Source: DASQPE01 sp041488455
GTDB taxonomy: Bacteria; Gemmatimonadota; Gemmatimonadetes; Gemmatimonadales; GWC2-71-9
Length of the DNA: 48,621 nucleotides
Direction of reading: 5' to 3'
NCBI GenBank assembly: GCA_041488455.1
Contig: JBGPPG010000010.1
Coordinates: 1-48,621, forward strand
Numbering within the stretch: position 1 is the stretch's first letter; the number at the start of each line of letters is the position of its first letter. Under the pieces are notes generated by a model, which was not told the DNA's origin, did no database searches, and saw nothing but the letters and a program-made list of their open reading frames with translations. Below, piece by piece: positions 41,041 through 48,621 of the stretch. The position numbers were made by a program, and so were the translations under genes.

Positions 41041-43360
41041 GCCGTCAGTCGCCGTGCCGCCGCGCGGCAGCACCGGGCCGCTGATCGAGCCCGAAGCGTT
41101 CCCCGGCGACCGTCCGGTCACACCCGAGGTGGTGCGCGAGCACAACCTCAACGATCTCGAGTACGCGCGCATCGTGACCATTCTGGGGCGGGCACCGACT
41201 TTCACCGAGCTGGGCGTCTTCTCCGCGCTCTGGTCGGAGCACTGCTCCTACAAGCACTCCAAGCCGATCCTCCGGCTGTTCCCCACCGAAGGCCCCTACG
41301 TGCTTCAGGGCCCGGGCGAGAACGCGGGCGTCCTCAAGCTCCCCGACGGCTGGGCGGTGGCGTTCAAGATCGAGTCGCACAATCACCCTTCGGCGGTGGA
41401 GCCCTATCAGGGTGCCGCCACCGGGGTGGGCGGAATCCTCCGCGACGTGTTCACGATGGGGGCGCGCCCGGTGGCGGTGCTCAACAGCCTCCGCTTCGGT
41501 CCGCTCGACGTCCCGCGGAACCGCTACCTCTTCGCCGGCGTCGTCCACGGGGTGGGTGACTACGGCAACTGCGTGGGCATCCCGACGCTGGGCGGCGAGG
41601 TCGGTTTCGCCCCGGGCTACACCGGCAACCCACTGGTGAACGCGATGTGCGTCGGGCTGCTCCGGGAGCAGGACCTCACTCGCGCGCGGGCGCAGGGCGT
41701 CGGCAACGTGCTGCTGGCCGTGGGCTCCCGGACCGGCCGGGACGGCATCCACGGGGCGAGCTTCGCGTCCGAGGAGCTGTCCGAGAAGAGCGAGGCGCGA
41801 CGACCGCAGGTCCAGGTCGGCGACCCCTTCACCGAGAAGCTGCTTCTCGAGGCCACGCTCGAGCTGATCACCTCGGAGCTGATCGTCGCGATCCAGGACA
41901 TGGGCGCCGCCGGTCTCACCAGCTCTTCCGCGGAGATGGCCGCCCGCGGCGGTGTGGGCGTCGAGATCGACACCGGGCTCGTGCCCACACGGGAGGAGGG
42001 GATGACCCCCTACGAGATCCTGCTCTCGGAGTCGCAAGAGCGGATGCTTGTGGTGGCGGAGCCGCGCCGCATTCCGGAGATCCAGGCGGTGTGCGCGAAA
42101 TGGGAGCTCACCGCGACCCCCATCGGTCGGGTGACGGACGACGGCATCTTCCGGGTTCGCCACCGCGGCCGGGTCGTGGCGGCGATCCCGGGGCAGCAAC
42201 TGGTGGACGAGTGCCCGATCTACCATCCCGAGGCGCGGGAGGCCGACGCGGCCCGGGCCCGTCGCGCCGCCCTCCCACCGGCTGGCCGGGCGGCGCCTGA
42301 TCCCGAGCGGGCCCTCGAGCGCCTGCTCGACAGCCCGAACCTCGCGAGCAAGCGCTGGGTCTACGAGCAGTACGACTCCACCGTCCAGGGCGAGACGGTC
42401 CTCGGCCCGGGCGGCGACGCGGGCGTGCTCCGGGTGCCGGGCACCGATTTCGGACTCGCCGTGACCGTCGACTGCAACGCGCGCCTCGTGGCACTCGACC
42501 CGCACGAAGGCGGCAAGGCGGCCGTCGCCGAAGCTGCCCGGAACATCGCCTGTACCGGTGCCCTGCCCATCGGCATCACCGATTGCCTCAACTTCGGGAA
42601 CCCGGAGAAGCCCGAGGTGTTCTTCCAGTTCCGCGAGGCCTGCCGGGGCATCGCGGATGCCTGCCGGGCATTCGAGACGCCGGTGACAGGGGGCAACGTC
42701 TCCTTCTACAACGAGAGCCCCACCGGCGCCATCGACCCCACGCCGACGATCGGTATGGTCGGACTGCTCGCGCCGATCACCGCCCGGGTACCGAGCCACT
42801 TCCGCGAGCCGGGCGACATCGTGGTCCTGCTCGGCGCCACCCGGGGCGCACTCGGCGGCTCCGCCTATTGGGCCGAGCTGCTCGACTTCGTCGGGGGCCG
42901 GCCCGCCGCGGTGGACCTCGACGCCGAGCGCCGGTTGCAGCTGCTGCTCGTCGCGGCGGCGCAGGCCGGCCTGCTCCGCTCCGCGCACGACTGCGCCGAG
43001 GGCGGGCTCGCGGTGGCGCTGGCCGAAACGGCGATCGGCGGCCCCTACGTCGCCCACGGCCTGGGCGCCAGCGTCGATCTCGGCGCATACGCCTCAGGCG
43101 TCCCGCTCGAGGGATTGCTGTTCGGCGAGGACGGTGCGCGGGTGGTCGTCTCGTGTTCCCCCGGCGCGCTGGCCGGCCTGCTGGCCCTGGCGGCTGAGCG
43201 CGGCGTGACGGCGCTCCAGGCAGGGACCGTGGGCGCCCCTGACGGGCGCCTGGAACTCCGTGCCGGGGGCCGGCTGTTGGGATGGGAGACGAAGGCGCTC
43301 AGGCGCATCTATTTCGAGGCGATTCCCCGGCGGATGGCGCACGCCAACCTCGATCGCTAG
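41033..43360 (+). CDS. purL: Phosphoribosylformylglycinamidine synthase, PurL (small type)
   Basis: 775 residues, the short PurL that needs PurS and PurQ. FSALWSEHCSYKHSKPILR, KIESHNHPSAVEPYQGAATG, GGILRDVFTMGARPVA, DMGAAGLTSSSAEMA, GGNVSFYNESP and SAHDCAEGGLAVALAE are the ATP and substrate blocks. Makes FGAM from FGAR. GTG 41033 overlaps the zinc-ribbon gene by 8 bp. Stop is TAG at 43358-43360. Confidence 0.97.
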   Translation: MAEPSVAVPPRGSTGPLIEPEAFPGDRPVTPEVVREHNLNDLEYARIVTILGRAPTFTELGVFSALWSEHCSYKHSKPILRLFPTEGPYVLQGPGENAGVLKLPDGWAVAFKIESHNHPSAVEPYQGAATGVGGILRDVFTMGARPVAVLNSLRFGPLDVPRNRYLFAGVVHGVGDYGNCVGIPTLGGEVGFAPGYTGNPLVNAMCVGLLREQDLTRARAQGVGNVLLAVGSRTGRDGIHGASFASEELSEKSEARRPQVQVGDPFTEKLLLEATLELITSELIVAIQDMGAAGLTSSSAEMAARGGVGVEIDTGLVPTREEGMTPYEILLSESQERMLVVAEPRRIPEIQAVCAKWELTATPIGRVTDDGIFRVRHRGRVVAAIPGQQLVDECPIYHPEAREADAARARRAALPPAGRAAPDPERALERLLDSPNLASKRWVYEQYDSTVQGETVLGPGGDAGVLRVPGTDFGLAVTVDCNARLVALDPHEGGKAAVAEAARNIACTGALPIGITDCLNFGNPEKPEVFFQFREACRGIADACRAFETPVTGGNVSFYNESPTGAIDPTPTIGMVGLLAPITARVPSHFREPGDIVVLLGATRGALGGSAYWAELLDFVGGRPAAVDLDAERRLQLLLVAAAQAGLLRSAHDCAEGGLAVALAETAIGGPYVAHGLGASVDLGAYASGVPLEGLLFGEDGARVVVSCSPGALAGLLALAAERGVTALQAGTVGAPDGRLELRAGGRLLGWETKALRRIYFEAIPRRMAHANLDR

Positions 43361-43375
43361 CGGAAGAGGCGAGAC

Positions 43376-44770
43376 ATGTGCGGGATCATCGGAGTGTCCG
43401 GGTTGCCGGACGCGGCCAAGCTGACCTACCTCGGTCTGTACGCGCTTCAGCACCGCGGCCAGGAGAGCGCGGGCATCGTCGCGATCGATCGGGACGGCTG
43501 CCCGCGGTCCCACCGGGGCATGGGCCTCGTGTCCGAAACGTTCGACGAGACGGTGCTCGCCAAGCTGCCAGGCGACGTCGCGGTCGGGCACACCCGCTAC
43601 TCGACCACCGGAAGCACCGTGCTCGCGAACGCCCAGCCGTGCAACGTGAGCACGCGGTCGGGGCCGCTGGCCATCGCACACAATGGGAACCTCACCAACG
43701 CCGCTGAGCTCAAGCGGGAGCTGGTGGAGCGCGGGGCCATCTTCACCACTTCCACCGACACCGAGGTGCTGGTCCACCTGATCGCCCGGTCGGAGGCGGA
43801 GACGGTGGACGGGCAGCTCCGCGACGCGCTGGAGCAGGTCGAAGGCGCCTACAGCCTGGTGGTGACGGTCGGGCGGACGATGTACGCCGTGGTCGACAGC
43901 CGGGGCTTCCGCCCCCTCGTCCTGGGACGGCTCAGCGGAGGCGTCATCGTAGCCTCGGAGACCTGCGCCCTGGACCTGGTCGGCGCGGCGGTGATCCGCG
44001 AGCTCAAGCCCGGGGACTTCGTCAAGATCGAGGACGGGAAGATCACGGAGCTGCCCCGGCTCTTCCCCCGGCCCGTGAGCCGCTGCGTCTTCGAGCTGAT
44101 CTACTTCGCCCGGCCGGACAGCCGCATCTTCGGCGAGTCGGTGGACCGCGTGCGCCGGGAGCTGGGCCGCGAGCTGGCGCGCGAGCGGCCGGCGCCGGGC
44201 GCCGAGGTGGTCTTCAGCGTCCCGGACAGCTCGAACGCAATGGCGCTCGGGTTCTCGGAGGTCTCGGGCATCAAGCTGGAAAACGGGCTCATTCGCAACC
44301 ACTACGTCGGGCGCACGTTCATCAACCCCACCCAGGCGCTCCGGGTCGCGAAGGTGCGCATCAAGTTCAACCCGGTTCGCGACGTCATCGCCGGGAAATC
44401 GGTCGTGGTGGTGGACGACAGCCTGGTGCGGGGCAACACGAGCCAGGGACTCGTGCAGATGATCCGGGCCGCGGGCGCGCGTGAAGTCCATCTTCGGCTC
44501 GGCTCGCCCCCGATCACGGGCCCGTGCCACTACGGCATCGACACGCCGACCAGGGAGGAGCTCATCGGGGCCACCCACTCGGTCGAAGAGATCCGCGAAT
44601 TCCTCGGTGTCGACTCCCTCGGCTACCTCTCACTGGACGGGATGCTCCGAGCGGCCGGAAGCCAGACCGGGTTCTGCCACGCCTGTTTCTCCGGGCGTTA
44701 TCCGACGCCGGTGAACGACGAGATGGTCCGGCTCCGCCACGCGTCGCCGCTCGTCGCCACGCCGGCATGA
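43376..44770 (+). CDS. purF: Amidophosphoribosyltransferase
   Basis: 464 residues. MCGIIGVSG starts directly with the nucleophile Cys2, so no propeptide is present. HRGQESAGI, TRYSTTGSTVLANAQP and HNGNLTNAAEL form the glutaminase; VVVVDDSLVRGNTS is the PRPP loop. Cysteines at SRCVFELIYF, GPCHYGIDTP and GFCHACFSG match the four ligands of the [4Fe-4S] cluster known in Bacillus PurF, so this is the cluster-bearing type. GGAAGAGG ribosome site upstream of ATG 43376. ATGA overlap with ppdK. Releases pyrophosphate. Confidence 0.97.
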   Translation: MCGIIGVSGLPDAAKLTYLGLYALQHRGQESAGIVAIDRDGCPRSHRGMGLVSETFDETVLAKLPGDVAVGHTRYSTTGSTVLANAQPCNVSTRSGPLAIAHNGNLTNAAELKRELVERGAIFTTSTDTEVLVHLIARSEAETVDGQLRDALEQVEGAYSLVVTVGRTMYAVVDSRGFRPLVLGRLSGGVIVASETCALDLVGAAVIRELKPGDFVKIEDGKITELPRLFPRPVSRCVFELIYFARPDSRIFGESVDRVRRELGRELARERPAPGAEVVFSVPDSSNAMALGFSEVSGIKLENGLIRNHYVGRTFINPTQALRVAKVRIKFNPVRDVIAGKSVVVVDDSLVRGNTSQGLVQMIRAAGAREVHLRLGSPPITGPCHYGIDTPTREELIGATHSVEEIREFLGVDSLGYLSLDGMLRAAGSQTGFCHACFSGRYPTPVNDEMVRLRHASPLVATPA

Positions 44771-47433
44771 GCGGGTCGTTCACCCAATCGCTCGTCCACT
44801 TCTTCGGCCAGGGCCGCGCGGACGGAACCGCGGCCATGAAGGACCTGCTCGGCGGCAAGGGTGCCGGTCTCGCCGAGATGACGACCCTGGGGATCCCCGT
44901 CCCACCCGGCTTCACCATCGCCACCAGCGTCTGCAACACCTACCTCGAGAGCAAGCAGCTTTCGCCTCGGGTGCGCACTCAGGTCGAGCAGAATCTCCAG
45001 CGGCTCGAGGCGGCGACGGCGAGGCAATTCGGCGGCGCGGAACACCCGCTCCTCGTGTCGGTCCGTTCGGGTGCGCCGGTCTCCATGCCGGGCATGATGG
45101 AGACGATCCTCAATCTCGGTCTCAACGAAACGACGGTCGCCGGTCTCGCCACGCTGAGCGGTAACCCGGGCTTCGCCTGGGACTCGTACCGCCGGTTCGT
45201 CCAGATGTACGCGGCGGTCGTGTTCGGCCTGCCCAAGCGGCCATTCGAGGAGCGGCTGGAGGCGGCGCGCCGCGTGTCCGGCGCCGCTCGCGACATCGAC
45301 CTCCCCACCCCGGCGCTCCAGGCCCTGGTGCGCGGCTTCAAGGACCTGGTCAAGCAGGAAGCCGGGACTCCATTCCCCGACGACCCCGTCGCCCAACTCT
45401 GGGGAGCCATCGCCGCTGTCTTCGAGAGCTGGAACACCCGGCGGGCCCAGGACTACCGAAAGCTGCACGGCATCCCCGACTCGATGGGCACCGCGGTCAA
45501 CGTGGTGGCGATGGTCTTTGGAAATCTGGGCGAGGACTCGGGCACGGGTGTTGCCTTCACCCGCGATCCCTCTACGGGTGAAGCGCGGCTGTACGGCGAA
45601 TATCTGCTCAACGCTCAGGGCGAGGACGTGGTCTCGGGCAGCCGGACGCCCGAGCCGATCGCGTCGCTCCGGGAAAAGCTGCCGCACGCATATCAGGAGC
45701 TCGAGCGGACCGCCCGGATCCTGGAGCGCCATTTCCGCGACGTGCAGGACCTCGAGTTTACGATCGAGCACGGACGCTTGTACATGCTGCAGACCCGGCG
45801 GGCGCAGCGCTCCGGCGCGGCCGCCGTGCGCATCGCCTGCGACATGGTGGATGAGCGCCTCATCACGCAGGAAGAGGCGGTGGCGCGCATCCCGCCCAAA
45901 GACCTGGACCAGCTGCTTCACCCGACCATCGATCAGACGAGCAAGCTCGATCTCCTGGCCGTGGGACTGCCGGCGTCACCGGGCGCCGCCTGCGGAACAG
46001 TCGTGCTCGACGCGGACCGGGCCGAGCTGCTCGGCCGGAGCGGCCAGCCGGTCATTCTCGTGCGCCGCGAGACGTCGCCCGAGGACTTCCACGGCATGGT
46101 CGTCGCCAAGGCGGTGCTCACGGCCCGGGGCGGCATGACCTCGCACGCCGCCGTGGTCGCACGCGGCATCGGGAAGCCCTGCGTGGCCGGCGCTTCGACC
46201 GTGGAGGTGGACGAGCAGGCCAAGCTCTTCAGTGTGAACGGACGGGTGGTGCGCGAGGGCGAGTGGATCAGCCTCGACGGCGGCACGGGCAAGGTGTTCG
46301 CCGGCCAGGCCCGGCTCATCGAGCCTACCCTGGGGGAGCATTTCAAGCGGCTCATGGGCTGGGCCGACGGCGTCCGGCAGCTCCGCGTGCGGATGAACGC
46401 CGACACGCCCGCGGACGCCCACCGCGGGCGCGACTTCGGGGCGGAAGGGATCGGCCTCTGTCGCACCGAGCACATGTTCTTCGAGGGTGACCGCATCCTG
46501 GCGATGCGGGAGATGATTCTGGCCCAGGACGAGGCCGGCCGGCGGCGCGCACTGGACAAGCTCCTGCCCATGCAGCGGGGGGACTTCGAGGCCATCTTCC
46601 GGGCGATGGAGGGCTTCCCCGTCACCATTCGGCTGCTCGATCCCCCGCTCCACGAGTTCCTGCCCAAGACTGACGCCGAGATCGAGACGCTGGCCCGGGA
46701 GCTCAAGCGGCCGGCGGACGACATCCTGCGAGTGGTGCGCAGTCTCCACGAAGTGAACCCGATGCTCGGGCTCCGGGGCTGCCGGCTCGGCATCGTGCAC
46801 CCGGAGATCACCCAGATGCAGACCCGGGCGATCTTCGAAGCCGCCTGCTCCGTCGCCGCCAGAAAAGGCCGGGTGCTGCCGGAGGTGATGATCCCGCTCA
46901 CCGCCACGGTGGTCGAGTTCCGGAAGCAGGCCCTTGTGGTCCGCCGTGTGGCCGAGGACGTGTTCAACGAGCGCCAGATGACCGTGCCGTACCTCCTCGG
47001 CACCATGATCGAGCTGCCCCGCGCCGCGCTCACAGCCGACGAGCTCGCCCTCGAGGCCCAGTTCTTCTCGTTCGGAACCAACGACCTCACCCAGACCACC
47101 TGGGGCCTTTCGCGCGACGACGCGGGGCGCTTCCTGCCGCGCTACATCGAGCTGGGCGTCGTGGCCAGCGACCCGTTCCAGGAGCTCGATCTCCCCGGGG
47201 TCGGGAAGCTCATCCAGATGGCCTGCGAGCTGGGGCGAAAGACCCGGGCGGACCTCAAACTCGGCATCTGTGGGGAGCACGGCGGCGAGCCGAACGCCGT
47301 GGCCTTCTGCGACCGCCTCGGCATGAACTACGTCTCCTGCTCCCCGTTCCGCGTTCCGATCGCCCGGCTCGCCGCGGCGCAGGCGGCCCTGGCAGCGCGG
47401 GGCACAATGGATAGGACAAGAGCTACGGTGTAG
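44767..47433 (+). CDS. ppdK: Pyruvate, phosphate dikinase
   Basis: 888 residues, full length. DLLGGKGAGLAEMTTLGIPV begins the nucleotide domain, SVRSGAPVSMPGMMETILN and GTGVAFTRDPSTGE follow. The swivelling His domain has ARGGMTSHAAVVARGIGKPC, and the PEP barrel has EGIGLCRTEHMFF, FSFGTNDLTQTTWG and GICGEHGGEP with the catalytic Cys. Interconverts pyruvate + ATP + Pi with PEP + AMP + PPi. ATG 44767 overlaps purF. It could provide PEP for ppc or use the PPi made by PurF; both are inference. Stop is TAG. Confidence 0.97.
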   Translation: MSGSFTQSLVHFFGQGRADGTAAMKDLLGGKGAGLAEMTTLGIPVPPGFTIATSVCNTYLESKQLSPRVRTQVEQNLQRLEAATARQFGGAEHPLLVSVRSGAPVSMPGMMETILNLGLNETTVAGLATLSGNPGFAWDSYRRFVQMYAAVVFGLPKRPFEERLEAARRVSGAARDIDLPTPALQALVRGFKDLVKQEAGTPFPDDPVAQLWGAIAAVFESWNTRRAQDYRKLHGIPDSMGTAVNVVAMVFGNLGEDSGTGVAFTRDPSTGEARLYGEYLLNAQGEDVVSGSRTPEPIASLREKLPHAYQELERTARILERHFRDVQDLEFTIEHGRLYMLQTRRAQRSGAAAVRIACDMVDERLITQEEAVARIPPKDLDQLLHPTIDQTSKLDLLAVGLPASPGAACGTVVLDADRAELLGRSGQPVILVRRETSPEDFHGMVVAKAVLTARGGMTSHAAVVARGIGKPCVAGASTVEVDEQAKLFSVNGRVVREGEWISLDGGTGKVFAGQARLIEPTLGEHFKRLMGWADGVRQLRVRMNADTPADAHRGRDFGAEGIGLCRTEHMFFEGDRILAMREMILAQDEAGRRRALDKLLPMQRGDFEAIFRAMEGFPVTIRLLDPPLHEFLPKTDAEIETLARELKRPADDILRVVRSLHEVNPMLGLRGCRLGIVHPEITQMQTRAIFEAACSVAARKGRVLPEVMIPLTATVVEFRKQALVVRRVAEDVFNERQMTVPYLLGTMIELPRAALTADELALEAQFFSFGTNDLTQTTWGLSRDDAGRFLPRYIELGVVASDPFQELDLPGVGKLIQMACELGRKTRADLKLGICGEHGGEPNAVAFCDRLGMNYVSCSPFRVPIARLAAAQAALAARGTMDRTRATV

Positions 47434-47462
47434 CTGTACCCATCACCCACTCGGGCATCCCA

Positions 47463-47957
47463 ATGGCCTCTCCCCTCGTCGGCATCCTCATGGGCAGTGA
47501 TTCGGACTGGCCCGTCATGCAGGTGGCGGCCAAGCGGCTCAAGGAGCTCGAGGTGCCCTGGGAGGCGCGAGTCCTGTCCGCCCACCGCACGCCCGATCTC
47601 GCTGCCCGCTACGCCGAGGAAGCTGCGGGCCGCGGGCTCCGTTGCATCATCGCGGCCGCCGGCGGCGCCGCACACCTGGCGGGCGTGCTCGCCGCCAAGA
47701 CCCCCCTGCCCGTCCTCGGCGTCCCGATGCCGAGCAAGCATCTTCAGGGACTGGATTCGCTGCTCTCGATCGTGCAGATGCCGGCGGGGATTCCCGTCGC
47801 CACCTTCGCCATCGGCGAGGCGGGCGCGGCCAATGCAGCGCTCTTCGCGGTGGCGATGCTCGCGGGCACCGATGCCGCGCTCGCGCGGCGCCTCGCCGAT
47901 TTCCGCCGTGCCCAGTCGGAGCGGGTGCAAGAGATCGTTCTCCCCGATCCGGCCTGA
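47463..47957 (+). CDS. purE: N5-carboxyaminoimidazole ribonucleotide mutase
   Basis: 164 residues. VGILMGSDSDWPVMQVAA, RVLSAHRTPDLAARYAEEA, AAAGGAAHLAGVLAAKT, VPMPSKHLQGLDSLLSIVQM and ATFAIGEAGAANAALFA form the class I PurE fold. Rearranges N5-CAIR to CAIR, the substrate of PurC. No purK is in the window. 29 bp after ppdK, so probably still in the operon. Confidence 0.96.
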   Translation: MASPLVGILMGSDSDWPVMQVAAKRLKELEVPWEARVLSAHRTPDLAARYAEEAAGRGLRCIIAAAGGAAHLAGVLAAKTPLPVLGVPMPSKHLQGLDSLLSIVQMPAGIPVATFAIGEAGAANAALFAVAMLAGTDAALARRLADFRRAQSERVQEIVLPDPA

Positions 47958-47977
47958 CCTTGTCGAGGACGCAGATC

Positions 47978-48550
47978 ATGCTGACGCTACTTGGGATTTC
48001 GCTCGTGCTCGGCACCGCGGCTCCCGGCCGGGCCCCTCCGCATCCGTGCATCACGATGAACACGAAGCAGCTTCCTCTCGCCACCCGGAAGAGCCCGTTG
48101 GATTCGGTGTCGTTTGCCGTGGGGAGCAGCGAGGTGAAGGTCTGCTACGGGCGGCCGTCCCTGCGCGGTCGGAAAATGGTGGGCGGCGAAGCCATCCCCT
48201 ACGCAAGGATCTGGCGCACCGGGGCGAACTAGCCGACGATGCTCCACACGACCGGACCGATCGCCGTCGCCGGGATCAAGATCCCCGCCGGCAGCTACTC
48301 GCTTTACACGGTCCCGGGAGCCAAGGAGTGGGAGGTGATCGTGAACCGGTCGATCACCCAGTGGGGCGAGGAATCCAACTACACCGACGCCGTGAAGGCT
48401 CAGGAAGTCGGGCGGGCCAAGGTCAAGGTGGAAGGCCTGACCGCCCCGGTCGAGATCTTCACCATCCGCCCCGAGCCGGCGTCGGGCGACGCCCAGGCGC
48501 TGGTGCTGGAATGGGAGAAGACGAGAGTGAGAATCCCGGTTAGCAAGTGA
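47978..48550 (+). pseudogene. DUF2911 family secreted protein interrupted by one TAG
   Basis: ATG 47978 with GAGGA upstream. Hydrophobic signal sequence MLTLLGISLVLGTAAPG, then SPLDSVSFAVGSSEVKVCYG, GRPSLRGRKMVGGEAIPYAR, IWRTGAN, TAG at 48230-48232, then PTMLHTTGPIAVAGIKIPAG, SYSLYTVPGAKEWEVIVN and QWGEESNYTDAVKAQEVG to the end in the same frame. The DUF2911 consensus has Glu at the TAG position (WRTGANE), so one GAG-to-TAG change explains it. Would be about 190 residues if read through. Function of DUF2911 is unknown; it is common in Bacteroidota and Gemmatimonadota. The final codons VSK-stop lie in the terminal palindrome. Confidence 0.8.
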
Positions 48551-48621
48551 GAAGTAAGAGGTGAGAAGGGGGCTCCGGTGGCACCGGAGCCCCCTTCTCA
48601 CCTCTTACTTCTCACTTGCTA
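48541..48621. terminator. Perfect 40-bp-arm inverted repeat at the end of the window
   Basis: 48541-48580 is the exact reverse complement of 48582-48621 around a single G. The core GGGGGCTCCGGTG/CACCGGAGCCCCC followed by TTCTC resembles an intrinsic terminator for the purine operon. The outer arms consist of seven-base units GTGAGAA, GTAAGAG, GTGAGAA. The left arm contains the DUF2911 stop codon. The window ends on the last base of the right arm, so the repeat may be longer, or the right arm may be an assembly fold-back. Confidence 0.75.

Noticed and set aside
43358..43378. PurL-PurF fusion by TAG read-through, since the two frames match
   Set aside because: PurF needs its cysteine at the free N-terminus and has its own GGAAGAGG ribosome site; equal frame has a one-in-three chance.
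40460..48232. TAG reassigned to an amino acid, suggested by two in-frame TAG codons
   Set aside because: At least seven intact genes here (ptsN-like, mcl, panC, panB, LytR_C, purL, ppdK) end at TAG at the family-typical place; reading through mcl or ppdK gives long nonsense tails.

Overview
This is a very GC-rich, gene-dense bacterial window with no gap above about 140 bp between genes. Most neighbouring genes overlap by ATGA, GTGA, TTGA or TGATG junctions. Gene content, the trpA/HD/HEAT/trpB neighbourhood and start sites lying almost on top of -10 boxes suggest Gemmatimonadota or a similar deep-branching GC-rich soil lineage. That is inference from memory; no rRNA, tRNA or marker gene here settles it. 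I saw no CRISPR array, insertion sequence, phage gene or tRNA. The left edge cuts a gene, and the right edge ends exactly at the end of a perfect 81-bp inverted repeat, which looks like a contig end.

Layout. (1) 1-7665, minus strand: ptsN-like, aspS, phoH, pgpH-like 7TM-HD protein, ybeY and two tandem CNNM/CorC-like membrane proteins, read as one operon. (2) rlmN at 7828, plus strand, runs tail to tail into the next block. (3) 8906-16979, minus strand: sga, mcl, mtkA, mtkB, hydroxypyruvate reductase and ppc in one tight operon, with glycerate 2-kinase divergent at 17120. Together these are all the dedicated carbon-assimilation enzymes of the serine cycle; only the housekeeping steps (GlyA, enolase, malate dehydrogenase) and the C1-entry genes are missing from the window. 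This is the most notable system here. (4) A SAM methyltransferase with its own promoter (18471-19547). (5) 19645-31460, minus strand: a 12-kb superoperon trpC-trpF-trpB-HEAT protein-degenerate HD-GYP protein-trpA-MCP/GAF membrane protein-folK-panB-panC-panD remnant-yqeK-LytR_C protein. It mixes tryptophan, folate and pantothenate synthesis with three signalling-type proteins, two of which appear to share an N-terminal domain. (6) lexA (plus) lies antisense between trpD and trpC. (7) 33321-48550, plus strand: truA, htrA, purB, purC, psd, pssA, purS, purQ, a broken small secreted-protein gene, a zinc-ribbon protein, purL, purF, ppdK, purE and a broken DUF2911 gene. This is a purine operon that also carries phosphatidylethanolamine synthesis and PPDK.

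How they fit. In block 3, serine-glyoxylate aminotransferase makes hydroxypyruvate, the reductase makes glycerate and the kinase makes 2-phosphoglycerate. After enolase, PEP carboxylase fixes bicarbonate to oxaloacetate. Malate is then activated by MtkAB and cleaved by malyl-CoA lyase to acetyl-CoA and glyoxylate, which returns to the aminotransferase. PPDK in block 7 can also supply PEP. Three genes are broken: panD is truncated to its N-terminus, and two small secreted proteins each carry a single in-frame TAG, although TAG is also an ordinary stop for at least seven intact neighbours.
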